A stretch of DNA of 64,000 nucleotides, from positions 124,001 to 188,000 of the forward strand of contig NZ_FWXX01000005.1 in the NCBI RefSeq assembly GCF_900176475.1, read 5' to 3'. The notes below the pieces were generated by a model. It saw nothing but the letters and a program-made list of their open reading frames with translations, was not told where the DNA came from and searched no databases. A program made the translations under genes and the position numbers. The DNA is from Tropicibacter naphthalenivorans. Its GTDB lineage: Bacteria > Pseudomonadota > Alphaproteobacteria > Rhodobacterales > Rhodobacteraceae. Shown in pieces: positions 7,685-16,009 of the stretch (the stretch's first letter is position 1; each line of letters opens with the position of its first letter).

Positions 7685-9819
7685 GTGCGGCGGTACTCCT
7701 TGGCGCTGCCGCCGGTGCTGAACCCTTTCAGCGAGACGGTCAGGTCGAAATCAGTAGAGGGCTCAAGGTTGGTGGCCGACGCGAATTCGCGGTTGGCCGA
7801 CAGATCCACTTGAACGCACTCATTGCGGTATTGCAGGCCCAGCCCGGTGCGGTCAAGCCGCTGGTCGGCAAGGTCATAGCGCGCGCCAAGGCTGGCGGAC
7901 CAGTTGGCGTTCACCCGGTAGGTGCTGTCAAAGCTCCATTCGGACTGCGCCTTGGCCCGGTCCTCGGCCGGGTCGGTGACCAGCAGCAGGTAAGACGCGC
8001 TCAGGTCAAGGCGGTCGTTGGACCACATGGCGGTGGCTTCGGCCTTGGAAAAGCGGTTGTCGCTGTCCAGCAGGCCACGCGCCGACAGGGTCAGCCCGGC
8101 GGGGTGCATGAACTGCGTGGCGACCAGCCAGTCCGAGGCATCCCCCGCCAGGCCCGAAGAGCGGGTAAAGGCCGGGTCGGCGTCCTGCCGCCAGACGCGC
8201 CCCATGGTCAGCGAGGCGGCCCATCCGGCGGGCGCCTCATGCAGGTAGCGCAGGCCCGCCACGGCGCTTAGGCCATGCTCGCGCCGGTCGGCAGAGGGAA
8301 AGCGCGACAGCGACAGCAGGTTGCCCTGATCCAGCTCGACGCGGGTGCTTTCCTCGTTGGGGTTTTTCTGGCGCGTGCCGCCCGCCCAGCCGATCTGTGC
8401 GATGGGTTCCAGCAGGGTATAGCCGCCCTGCGCGCTGGCGCGGGCCAGGGGCAGGCGCAATTCCACCGCAAGCGCGCCCGTGGCGGCGGTCACATCGCTG
8501 GGGCTGGTGGCGTCCTGATAGGTGTTGAACCGGTCCAGCGCCAGCTCGCCAGTGACCCCGGCGCGCAAGCCCCCCATCAGGGTCCAGCGCCGCCGCCAGC
8601 TTGCCTCGAGGTTGAGGCGGCTGACGTCGCGGCCATCGACAATGCTGTCCGCGTCCGGGCCGTCCACATCCAGCGACGACCAGCGCAGGTGCGCGTGCGC
8701 CGCCGCCGCCAGCCGCAGCTCTCCGCCAAAGGCGCTGGGAAAGAGCCGGCGTTCATAGGTCGCGTCGGCGACCACGGTGGGCAGGGTGTCGTTGTCTTCG
8801 GTGGCGCGCAGGGTCTGGTAGTGGATCAGGCTGGCCCGCAAAAAGCTGTCCGCCTTGATCCGCGACAGCGTCAGCGTCGAATCCAGCCGGTCACGTTCGT
8901 TGATGTCGTAATCGTTCAGGTAGGCGATGTCCGTCACCGCCTTGAGATCAAAGCTGAGCTTGAAGTCGCGGCGCAGGTCGAACCCGCCATTGGCAAACAG
9001 ATAGCCGCGCGTCTCGCCCGGTTGCAGGCTGTCCGAGGACACCGCGCCTTCGACGGCCAGATCGCCGTTGTGGTAGGCGCGGCGATAGCGGTACTCCAGC
9101 GTGCGGCTCTGGCGGGACAGGTAGGGCGTCAGCGTGATGTCCTGATGGTCGCCGATGGGGATAAAATACGGGATTTCAATGCCAAACCCCAGCTGGCTGT
9201 TGCTGCGGATCTTGGGGATCAGAAAGCCGCGGGCGCGTTTCAGCGTCGGGTCGGGCAGGCGCATGTGCGGCAGGTAAAACACCGGAACGTCGAAAAAGCG
9301 CAGCTGCGCCTCGTCGAAATACAGCTGCCGTTCCTGTTGGTCATGGACGACACGGGTGGCGCGGATCTGCCACAGGGGCGTTTCGCCGGGTTTGCACACG
9401 TGACAAGAGGTCACCGCCACCTTGGACAGCTGGGTGTAGCGCCCGCCGACGCGGCGCGCCTCGACCGAGGCCAGCTGAAGCTGTTGGTCCAGCACCAGCC
9501 GCGCCCCGCGCAATAGGCCGTTGCGCAATTCGGCATCCAGCGAGGCGCTGTCGGCGGTAAAGACGTTTCCGTCGGGGTCGGTGACATAGATCGGCCCGTC
9601 GATCTCCAGCGTTTGCGCGGCGTCGTCGTAGACAATCCGGGTCGCGCTAAGGGTCAGCCCGTCGTGCAGCACCTCGACATTGCCGGTGGCGACGAGGCGG
9701 TCTTGGCCCTCGACTGTCACACTGTCGGCCACCAGCAGGGCGGGGGGTGTTTGGGCGTTCGCGGCCACCGGCCAAGCGGTGCTTAGCGCCAGCGCGAGGA
9801 TGCGAAGATAACGTCTCAT
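7672..9819 (-). CDS. lptD: LPS assembly outer membrane protein LptD
   Basis: Outer membrane beta-barrel that, with LptE, inserts lipopolysaccharide into the outer leaflet. The 715-aa protein has a signal peptide (MRRYLRILALALSTAWPVAA), then an OstA/LptA-like jellyroll (about residues 30-200). A CxxC (SCHVC) lies near residue 138, and a long beta-strand-rich barrel domain runs to the C-terminus. The frame is open upstream to 10302, but the ATG at 9819 has GGAGGA just before it and begins a signal peptide, so the extension is rejected. It overlaps the lptG stop by 4 bases (ATGA). Confidence 0.94.
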   Translation of the reverse strand: MRRYLRILALALSTAWPVAANAQTPPALLVADSVTVEGQDRLVATGNVEVLHDGLTLSATRIVYDDAAQTLEIDGPIYVTDPDGNVFTADSASLDAELRNGLLRGARLVLDQQLQLASVEARRVGGRYTQLSKVAVTSCHVCKPGETPLWQIRATRVVHDQQERQLYFDEAQLRFFDVPVFYLPHMRLPDPTLKRARGFLIPKIRSNSQLGFGIEIPYFIPIGDHQDITLTPYLSRQSRTLEYRYRRAYHNGDLAVEGAVSSDSLQPGETRGYLFANGGFDLRRDFKLSFDLKAVTDIAYLNDYDINERDRLDSTLTLSRIKADSFLRASLIHYQTLRATEDNDTLPTVVADATYERRLFPSAFGGELRLAAAAHAHLRWSSLDVDGPDADSIVDGRDVSRLNLEASWRRRWTLMGGLRAGVTGELALDRFNTYQDATSPSDVTAATGALAVELRLPLARASAQGGYTLLEPIAQIGWAGGTRQKNPNEESTRVELDQGNLLSLSRFPSADRREHGLSAVAGLRYLHEAPAGWAASLTMGRVWRQDADPAFTRSSGLAGDASDWLVATQFMHPAGLTLSARGLLDSDNRFSKAEATAMWSNDRLDLSASYLLLVTDPAEDRAKAQSEWSFDSTYRVNANWSASLGARYDLADQRLDRTGLGLQYRNECVQVDLSANREFASATNLEPSTDFDLTVSLKGFSTGGSAKEYRRTCAN

Positions 9820-10910
9820 CCGTCCTCCATATGCAGCACAAGCCCCAGCGCCAACAGGTTCGCGGCCACGGGCGGTGTCCATGCGGCGATGATCGGCGAA
9901 AGCTGGCCGCTTTCCCCAAGGATCTGGGCAAAGTTGCGCACGTAGTACAGGCCAAAGCCCAGCATCACCGCCGAGAGCACGGAAATCCCCGTCCCGCCAG
10001 AGCGCGTGGGCCGCATGGTAAAGGCCGCGCCGACCAGCACCATCGCCATCAGGAACAGCGGGCGGGCCAGTTCGATGTGCATCCAGACCGTGTGCCGCCG
10101 CGCGGAAAAGCCCGCCAGTTCCAGTCCGGCGATAAACTGCGGCAGATCCCAGATCGCCACGGCGTTGGGCTTGCCAAAGCGGTCGCGGATGCTGTCGCGG
10201 GTCAGGTTCGAGGGCAGCGTCAGGCTGGCCTGTTCCAGCGCGCCGCTTTCGGGGTTCAGCCCGGCGGCGAGGGGCCACGACTTGACTCCGCGCAGCTGCC
10301 ATTCGCCTTCCATCAGCTCGGCCTCTTGGGCGATGATGCGGCTGGCGGGGCCGCCATCCGGGGCGTAGGCGACGATGGACACGTCAAACAGCTGCGTGGC
10401 CTCGGCGTTGGTGCGGGTGGCGCGGATCACCGCCTGGCCGGTATCGCCGCCCTGACGCAGCCACAGACCTTCGGGGCCGATGGACAGGGCCGAGGTGTTG
10501 CCCGAGTCGTAGAACTCGGTCAGATCGGCGTAGCGCTTGGTGGTGGCGGCGACGATCGGGTTGAGCACGGACACGATCAGCGCACCGATCAGCAGGGCCA
10601 TGGCAAGGGGCGCCGCCAGCGAGGTCAGCCCGGACCGCCCCGCCGCCCGCGCCGCCACCAGTTCGGACGACTTGGCCAGCCCAAGGAACAGCGCGATGGT
10701 CGCAAGGATCATGATCAGCGGCAGCAGCGCGTACATCGCCTCTGGCATCTTGAGCAGGGTCAGCTGGACCGCGCGGCCAAAGGTGCTTTGATCGCCGAGG
10801 TTGCGCAGCTCTTCGATCAGGTCGAGCAGGCCTTGGAACAGCGCGAGAACCCCGAACACCCCAAGAAAGTTCAGCACGAAACGGCGGGCGAAATAGCTGT
10901 GCAGGATCAT
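9816..10910 (-). CDS. lptG: LPS export ABC transporter permease LptG
   Basis: Inner membrane permease of the LptB2FGC machine that extracts lipopolysaccharide and feeds the periplasmic bridge. The 364-aa protein has the YjgP/YjgQ architecture: three N-terminal membrane helices (starting YFARRFVLNFLGVFGVLALF), a large periplasmic jellyroll (about residues 100-260) and three C-terminal helices. The start MILHSYFARRF at 10910 overlaps the lptF stop by 4 bases; an in-frame extension to 11024 is not credible. The ATPase gene lptB is not in the window. Confidence 0.95.
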   Translation of the reverse strand: MILHSYFARRFVLNFLGVFGVLALFQGLLDLIEELRNLGDQSTFGRAVQLTLLKMPEAMYALLPLIMILATIALFLGLAKSSELVAARAAGRSGLTSLAAPLAMALLIGALIVSVLNPIVAATTKRYADLTEFYDSGNTSALSIGPEGLWLRQGGDTGQAVIRATRTNAEATQLFDVSIVAYAPDGGPASRIIAQEAELMEGEWQLRGVKSWPLAAGLNPESGALEQASLTLPSNLTRDSIRDRFGKPNAVAIWDLPQFIAGLELAGFSARRHTVWMHIELARPLFLMAMVLVGAAFTMRPTRSGGTGISVLSAVMLGFGLYYVRNFAQILGESGQLSPIIAAWTPPVAANLLALGLVLHMEDG

Positions 10911-12037
10911 GCGGGCGCCTCCGTCACGGGGCGCCGTTTGGGCCGATAGGGGCGCGCCGCCTGCCACAGCAAGCCGACGGTGATCACCGCGCCCACGAGG
11001 CTGGGCAGATAGGTGATGGGCCACAGGCTGGCGTCATTGCGCACCGGATCGGTGACCAGACCTTCGACGAATTTGACGCAGACGATCAGAAAGATCGCAA
11101 AGATCACCTGCCGCGTCGATCCCAGCCGCGAATAGCCCCCCGTCATCATGGCGGCAAAGCCCACCAGCGCCGCCACCCCGCACAGCAGCGCGTGCTGGAA
11201 CCGCAGGTGCGCGGTTTCCAAGACGCGGCCAAGCGGCTGGTAGGTCTCTGCCGAGACGGCGGGGGCCTGGGTCAACAGCTCCAGCGTGGGCACGAACTGG
11301 ATGCGGCGGCGGGTGGTGGTTGGCGGGGCCAGCACCGCCGAGATGTCATAGGTCAGATCGGTAAAGTTGGTGGTCGACAGCGTATTGTCCCCAAGGTCCA
11401 GGGTCTGCGCCATGCCCGCCAGCATCACCAGCTTTGCGCCTTCGTCGTCGCGCAGCAGGTAGGCGCGTTCAGCGGTGTAGGTCACATCGCGCCCCTCAAG
11501 GCGGCGGTCGGTCAGCAGCACGTCGCGCAGCTCGCCCCGCGCGGTGATTTCGCGGATGTAAAAGGTGATGCCGTCCGACGGGTGCAGGAAGGTGCCCTCT
11601 CGCAGCAGCCGCGCCGCTACCGAGCCGGACAGCTCTTGTTCGCGCATCCGCAGTTGTTCGGCGGATTTAGGCACCAGAACATGGGTCAGGATGCTCATCA
11701 TCAGGACAACGATCACGCCAAAGGCCAGCACCGGGCGCGTCAGCCGCCACGGCGAATAGCCAAAGGATTTGGCCACGACCATTTCGCTGTCGGCGGACAG
11801 GCGGTGCGCCACGTAGACGGCGGCGGCAAAGCTGGCCATGGGCATGACCTTGGCGATCACCGCAGGCAGCCAGAGCGCGGAAAATTCAAGGAAAACGCCG
11901 GCGGAATGGCCGTTGGCGATCAGCTGGTCGAACAGTTTTACCGCCCGGTTCACCCAATAGACCGACACTAGGACTAGGGCGAAAAAGCCGAACAGCACCA
12001 TAAGTTGCGACAGGACATATCTGTCGAATCGTTGCAA
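10907..12037 (-). CDS. lptF: LPS export ABC transporter permease LptF
   Basis: Partner permease of LptG. The 376-aa YjgP/YjgQ family protein has an N-terminal helix block beginning RFDRYVLSQLMVLFGFF, a periplasmic domain, and three C-terminal helices. The start was placed at a TTG (12037), giving QRFDRYVL right after the initiator, where the family normally begins, and a GGGGGGAA precedes it. The first in-frame ATG (12127) would add 30 non-family residues, and the next ATG falls inside the first helix. First gene of the minus-strand operon, divergent from pepA. Confidence 0.92.
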   Translation of the reverse strand: MQRFDRYVLSQLMVLFGFFALVLVSVYWVNRAVKLFDQLIANGHSAGVFLEFSALWLPAVIAKVMPMASFAAAVYVAHRLSADSEMVVAKSFGYSPWRLTRPVLAFGVIVVLMMSILTHVLVPKSAEQLRMREQELSGSVAARLLREGTFLHPSDGITFYIREITARGELRDVLLTDRRLEGRDVTYTAERAYLLRDDEGAKLVMLAGMAQTLDLGDNTLSTTNFTDLTYDISAVLAPPTTTRRRIQFVPTLELLTQAPAVSAETYQPLGRVLETAHLRFQHALLCGVAALVGFAAMMTGGYSRLGSTRQVIFAIFLIVCVKFVEGLVTDPVRNDASLWPITYLPSLVGAVITVGLLWQAARPYRPKRRPVTEAPA

Positions 12038-12189
12038 ACGCGTGTTCCCCCCAGAACATCCAAGTGGGCGTACCCTAATGGATTGCGCAGGCTTAGAAAA
12101 GGTCGCTATCGCACCTCGGTGGGCCAAGTCCCGCTGGCATTCGGGCGGCGCGGGGGCTAGGTCTTGGGGAACAAGATGAGGATGACGAG

Positions 12190-13653
12190 ATGACCGACCT
12201 GCGTGAAATCGCTTTTGCCGAAGTTAACCTGGACGATCTGGCCGGGGCCGAGGGCCGTGTGGCGGTCCTGGTGCCCTCCGAAGGCACGCTAAGCCCCGGC
12301 GCGCGGCGTCTGAGCCGTTTGACCAAGGGCGCGGTGGCCCGTGCGGTCGAAAGCGAGGCGTTTGAAAAACTGGCAGAGGGTGATGCGCTGTCCTTGGCCT
12401 ATCCCGTTGGCATGGCGGCCGGGGCGGTGGATATCGTCAAGCTGGGGCGGCGTCCCAGCGCGGGTCTGGCGCGCAAGGCCGGGGCGGGTCTGGCGAAACT
12501 GGCGGGCGGCAAGGCGCTTACGGTGCTGGCGGAAAACACCCGCGCGCCCGAGGAAATCGCCTTGGGTCTGGTGCTGCGGTCGTGGTCGTTCACCAAGCGC
12601 AAGGAAACCCCGACGGACGCCCCCGAAGGCGCGACGCTGCTGGTCAAGGATGTGGCCGCAGCGCAGGCCGCTTGGGTCGATCGCGGCGCGGTGGCGACGG
12701 GGATTTGCTTTACCCGTGATCTGGTGTCCGAGCCCGCCAACGTCTTGACCACCACGGAATTTGCCGCGCAATTGCAAGGGCTTGCGGACTTGGGCGTCGA
12801 GGTCGAAGTTCTCGAAGAGGACAAGCTGGCCGAGCTGGGAATGCGCGCACTGCTGGGAGTGGGCCAAGGCAGCGCCAGCCCGTCCAAGGTGGTGATCATG
12901 CGCTGGAAGGGCGGGCAGGGCGACCCTCTGGCGCTGGTCGGCAAGGGTGTGGTGTTCGACACCGGCGGCATCAGCCTGAAACCGGCGGGCGGCATGGAAG
13001 ACATGACCATGGACATGGGCGGCGCGGGCGTGGTCGCTGGCGTGATGAAAACGCTCGCCCTGCGCAAGGCCAAGGCGAATGTCACGGGGCTGGTGGGGCT
13101 TGTGGAAAACATGCCTTCGCACAACGCGCAGCGCCCCGGCGATATCGTCGCCTCGATGAAGGGCACGACGATCGAGGTGATCAACACCGACGCCGAGGGG
13201 CGTTTGGTTTTGGCCGACGTGCTGTGGCACGCGCAAGAGGCGGAAAAGCCTGCCGCGCTGGTGGATCTGGCGACGCTGACCGGGGCGTGTATCGTGGCGC
13301 TTGGGCATGACAACGCGGCGGTGTTCGCGAACAATGACGACTTTGCCAAGGACTTTATGAAGGCCGCCGAGACCGAGGGCGAAGGCGCGTGGCGGATGCC
13401 GCTGGGCGCGCCCTATGCCAAGCTGATCAAGAGCGCCAAGGCGGACATCAAGAACTCTGCCGGGCGGGCCGCTGGGTCGATCACCGCGGCGCAGTTCCTG
13501 CAATGCTTCGTCAAGAACGACATGCCGTGGATTCACCTCGACATCGCCGGGGTCGCGCAGACGCCGGGCGAGACCACGTTGGCCCCCAAGGGCGCAACCG
13601 GCTGGGGCGTGATGGCCTTGGACCGTCTTGTGCGTGACAAGTACGAAGGATAA
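12190..13653 (+). CDS. pepA: Leucyl aminopeptidase (M17 family)
   Basis: Cytosolic dinuclear metal aminopeptidase that removes N-terminal residues from peptides; E. coli PepA also binds DNA. The 487-aa protein has an N-terminal macro-like domain and a C-terminal catalytic domain with the signature NTDAEGRLVLAD near residue 330. Upstream metal-ligand motifs GKGVVFDTGGISLKP (near 250) and MDMGGAG (near 275) are also present. The start ATG follows AGGATGACGAG. Its promoter must lie in the 152-base divergent gap with lptF. holC follows after 6 bases. Confidence 0.95.
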   Translation: MTDLREIAFAEVNLDDLAGAEGRVAVLVPSEGTLSPGARRLSRLTKGAVARAVESEAFEKLAEGDALSLAYPVGMAAGAVDIVKLGRRPSAGLARKAGAGLAKLAGGKALTVLAENTRAPEEIALGLVLRSWSFTKRKETPTDAPEGATLLVKDVAAAQAAWVDRGAVATGICFTRDLVSEPANVLTTTEFAAQLQGLADLGVEVEVLEEDKLAELGMRALLGVGQGSASPSKVVIMRWKGGQGDPLALVGKGVVFDTGGISLKPAGGMEDMTMDMGGAGVVAGVMKTLALRKAKANVTGLVGLVENMPSHNAQRPGDIVASMKGTTIEVINTDAEGRLVLADVLWHAQEAEKPAALVDLATLTGACIVALGHDNAAVFANNDDFAKDFMKAAETEGEGAWRMPLGAPYAKLIKSAKADIKNSAGRAAGSITAAQFLQCFVKNDMPWIHLDIAGVAQTPGETTLAPKGATGWGVMALDRLVRDKYEG

Positions 13654-13659
13654 GTCCCT

Positions 13660-14115
13660 GTGGGTGCGGCCTTTTTCTATCATCTGACGGAACGCCCCCT
13701 AGAGGCGACGCTGCCTGTCCTGCTGGAAAAATCCATGCAGGCGGGTTGGCGCGTGGCGGTGCGCGGGGTCGATCCGGGGCGGCTGGAATGGCTGGACCAA
13801 CGGCTGTGGTTGGGACCGGAAGAGGCGTTTCTACCGCATGGGATGGCGGGCGGGCCGCATGATGCCTTGCAGCCGGTTTTGCTGACAACGGGGGCGGCGG
13901 GCAACAATCCGGCGTGTCTAATGAGCGTCGACGGCGCAGAGGTCACACCCGAAGAGGTGCAGGCGCTGGAGCGTGTCTGCATCCTGTTCGACGGCCACGA
14001 CCCAGAGGCGGTGCAGGCCGCGCGGGTGCAGTGGAAGGCGCTGACCGGCGCGGGCTGTTCGGCGCAGTACTGGTCCGAAGAGACGGGGCGTTGGGAAAAG
14101 AAGGCCGAGGCCTAG
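13660..14115 (+). CDS. holC: DNA polymerase III chi subunit
   Basis: Accessory subunit of the clamp loader that links it to single-strand DNA binding protein. The 151-aa sequence has the HolC pattern FYHLTERPLEATLPVLLEK at the start and LDQRLWLGPEEAFLPHG (residues 46-62). GTG start at 13660, only 6 bases after the pepA stop, and pepA-holC is a common proteobacterial pair. The 3' end overlaps the convergent protease gene by 4 bases. Confidence 0.9.
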   Translation: MGAAFFYHLTERPLEATLPVLLEKSMQAGWRVAVRGVDPGRLEWLDQRLWLGPEEAFLPHGMAGGPHDALQPVLLTTGAAGNNPACLMSVDGAEVTPEEVQALERVCILFDGHDPEAVQAARVQWKALTGAGCSAQYWSEETGRWEKKAEA

Positions 14116-14690
14116 CGTTCCAGCACCAGTTTGCCGCCCGACAGTTCGATCCGGTCAAAGCGGTTCAAGTAAGTCATGCCCAGCAAAGAGGTTTCCATCT
14201 CGCCGCCGTTCACATAGGCGGGCAGATTGCGGTCTTCGAACGGGCCGAGCGCGACGGTTTCCAGCCGCACGGGCGCGGTCTTGACGCTGCCATTGGCGGT
14301 GCGCGCCTCGGTCAGAAAGATCAGGTTGTCGGTCAGCCCGGCGCGGGCGGCGGCCTCGCGCGTCAGCACCACGGCAGAGGCGCCTGTATCGACGACAAAG
14401 CGCGTCGGCACGCCGTTCACATCCAGCGAGATGTAATAATGGCCATCGGGGGCGCGGGGCAGCTCGATCCGGCCTTGATCGGCAAAGACCGATTGCTGCG
14501 GGTTCACGTCTTGGCGGATGTCGTCCCACAGGCCGATTGCGGCGATGGCCCCCACAAAGATCAGCCCCCAAAGCGCGGCGTGCTGCATCATCTTGCCCAG
14601 CCCGCCGCGGTTCTGCACCACGTACCAAGATACCAGCGCCGTGCCGAGCACAACGAGATAGATAAGGTTGCCGATCTGGTCGCCGTTCAT
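14112..14690 (-). CDS. Membrane-anchored retropepsin-like aspartic protease (TIGR02281 type)
   Basis: A 192-residue protein with two N-terminal transmembrane helices (about residues 7-24 and 38-54) and a single retropepsin-like domain. The catalytic motif is VVDTGAS (Asp101-Thr-Gly). A second conserved block, SLLGMTYLNRFDRIEL, is typical of the clan AA family TIGR02281. Such single-lobed proteases act as dimers; the substrate is not known to me. It stands alone, converging on holC and 48 bases upstream (on this strand) of nothing obviously related. Confidence 0.85.
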   Translation of the reverse strand: MNGDQIGNLIYLVVLGTALVSWYVVQNRGGLGKMMQHAALWGLIFVGAIAAIGLWDDIRQDVNPQQSVFADQGRIELPRAPDGHYYISLDVNGVPTRFVVDTGASAVVLTREAAARAGLTDNLIFLTEARTANGSVKTAPVRLETVALGPFEDRNLPAYVNGGEMETSLLGMTYLNRFDRIELSGGKLVLER

Positions 14691-14738
14691 GGACGCTCTC
14701 CCCTTCGCTAAAGGGAATGTAGGCGCTTTGCCGCGATT

Positions 14739-15365
14739 TTACAGCGTGCCGATGCCAAAAGCCCTAAGGCCGTCCAAAACGAACTGCACCGACAGCGCCG
14801 CCAGCAGCATTCCCAGAAGGCGCGTGACCACGTTGATCCCGGTGCGCCCCAGCGCGCGTTCGATCATCCCACCGATCAGGAACAGCGCGAGCACCAGCAG
14901 CAGCACCACCGCCATGACGCCCAGCACGCTGACCATGCCAAGGATGCCGGGGGCCTGCCCCGTGAGCAGGATCATGGTGGCAATGGCGCCGGGGCCAGCG
15001 ATCAAGGGAATGGCGAGGGGGAAAACGCTGGGGTCGGGGTGCTCTTCGTCCTGTTCCTCGGCCTTGTCCTCGCGGCGTTTGGTGCGCCGCTCAAACAGCA
15101 TGTCGAGGGCGGTGATGAACAGCAAGATGCCGCCCGCGATGCGGAAGGCGGGCATCCCGATGCCGATGAAGCCCAGCACCGCTTCGCCGAAAAAGGCAAA
15201 GAGCGTCAGCAGGATAAAGGCGATGGTCACCGAGCGCAGCGCCACTGCTCGGCGGTGCGCGGCATCGGTCCCTTGGGTCAGCGCGATAAAGATCGGCGTC
15301 AGCCCGATGGGGTCGATGACCACGAAAAGCGTGGCAAAGGCGGTGATGAGAAAGGCGCTGTCCAT
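14739..15365 (-). CDS. MarC family integral membrane protein
   Basis: A 208-aa protein with six predicted membrane helices and the MarC/UPF0056 signatures DPIGLTPIFIALTQG (near residue 17) and PLAIPLIAGPGAIATMILL (near 116). A charged loop (RRTKRREDKAEEQDEEHPD, about residues 92-110) separates the two three-helix halves. The family was once linked to multiple antibiotic resistance, but that role was not upheld; its transport function is unclear. The gene follows the next upstream minus-strand gene by 9 bases and may share its transcript. Confidence 0.9.
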   Translation of the reverse strand: MDSAFLITAFATLFVVIDPIGLTPIFIALTQGTDAAHRRAVALRSVTIAFILLTLFAFFGEAVLGFIGIGMPAFRIAGGILLFITALDMLFERRTKRREDKAEEQDEEHPDPSVFPLAIPLIAGPGAIATMILLTGQAPGILGMVSVLGVMAVVLLLVLALFLIGGMIERALGRTGINVVTRLLGMLLAALSVQFVLDGLRAFGIGTL

Positions 15366-15374
15366 GTGGCAGAC

Positions 15375-15956
15375 TTAGGCCGGGGCGGTGCCGGGGTAAA
15401 GGGGCGACAGTCGCGTGTAGCTGAATGTCTCTTGCGCGGTGGTCAGGGTCCAACTTTGGCCATCCGGGGCGACGCTGTAGGTGCCTTGCAGGAGTGCGCC
15501 GAAATAGACGCTAAGGATGATGGCGTCGTCCGGCCCGGTGGTAATCATGGCGCGCCGCTCGCGGGTGCTGAGCGTGGTGCCGTTACTTACGTATGTGCCG
15601 ATACCTTCGGAGTCGAACTGGCCGTTCAGGGACCAGTGAAAGGTGTAGCTGCCGTCGCTGCGAAAGTGCCATTCCTCGCGCCACGTGCCTGAATCGTCGG
15701 TTTCGAATCGCTCCCACAGGCCGGGGAGGCCGCTGCTGCCTGACAGGCGGGTGAATTGCCACAGTGGCGCGGTGGTGGGAAAGGTCAGGGTCTGTCCATC
15801 TACCGACAACGTGAAGGGCAGCGCGTCTTGTAGTGCGAAGAGCGTGCCATCGGCGGTGATTTCGATCTGGACACCTCTGGCGGTACGCCACAGGCCGCTC
15901 AGAGCGGGATCAATGGTGTTGGGCGTGAACGGCAGGTCGACGGGCGGTGCGCGCAT
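15375..15956 (-). CDS. Hypothetical protein, beta-rich
   Basis: I do not recognise this 193-residue protein. It has no signal peptide or membrane segment. The sequence is rich in Trp, Thr, Ser and Gly with alternating hydrophobic residues, including repeated patterns such as LSGLWRTA, LPGLWERFE and GTWREEWHFRSDGSYTF. This suggests an all-beta fold, perhaps a lipocalin-like or two-repeat sheet. The start ATG at 15956 has GGAG seven bases upstream; the frame is open further (to 16055) but overlaps the ABC-F gene. It lies between the ABC-F and marC genes on the same strand. Confidence 0.7.
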   Translation of the reverse strand: MRAPPVDLPFTPNTIDPALSGLWRTARGVQIEITADGTLFALQDALPFTLSVDGQTLTFPTTAPLWQFTRLSGSSGLPGLWERFETDDSGTWREEWHFRSDGSYTFHWSLNGQFDSEGIGTYVSNGTTLSTRERRAMITTGPDDAIILSVYFGALLQGTYSVAPDGQSWTLTTAQETFSYTRLSPLYPGTAPA

Positions 15957-16009
15957 GGAAAGCTCCGGTTTGCGCGCAGTATGCCCCGGCAAAGCGGATT
16001 TGCCAAACG

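Noticed and set aside
9820-10302. N-terminal extension of lptD in frame
   Set aside because: It lies wholly inside lptG, and the ATG at 9819 has a good ribosome site and begins a signal peptide.
12289-13683. 464-codon minus-strand frame opposite pepA
   Set aside because: It is antisense to a complete M17 peptidase gene with conserved motifs; no independent support.
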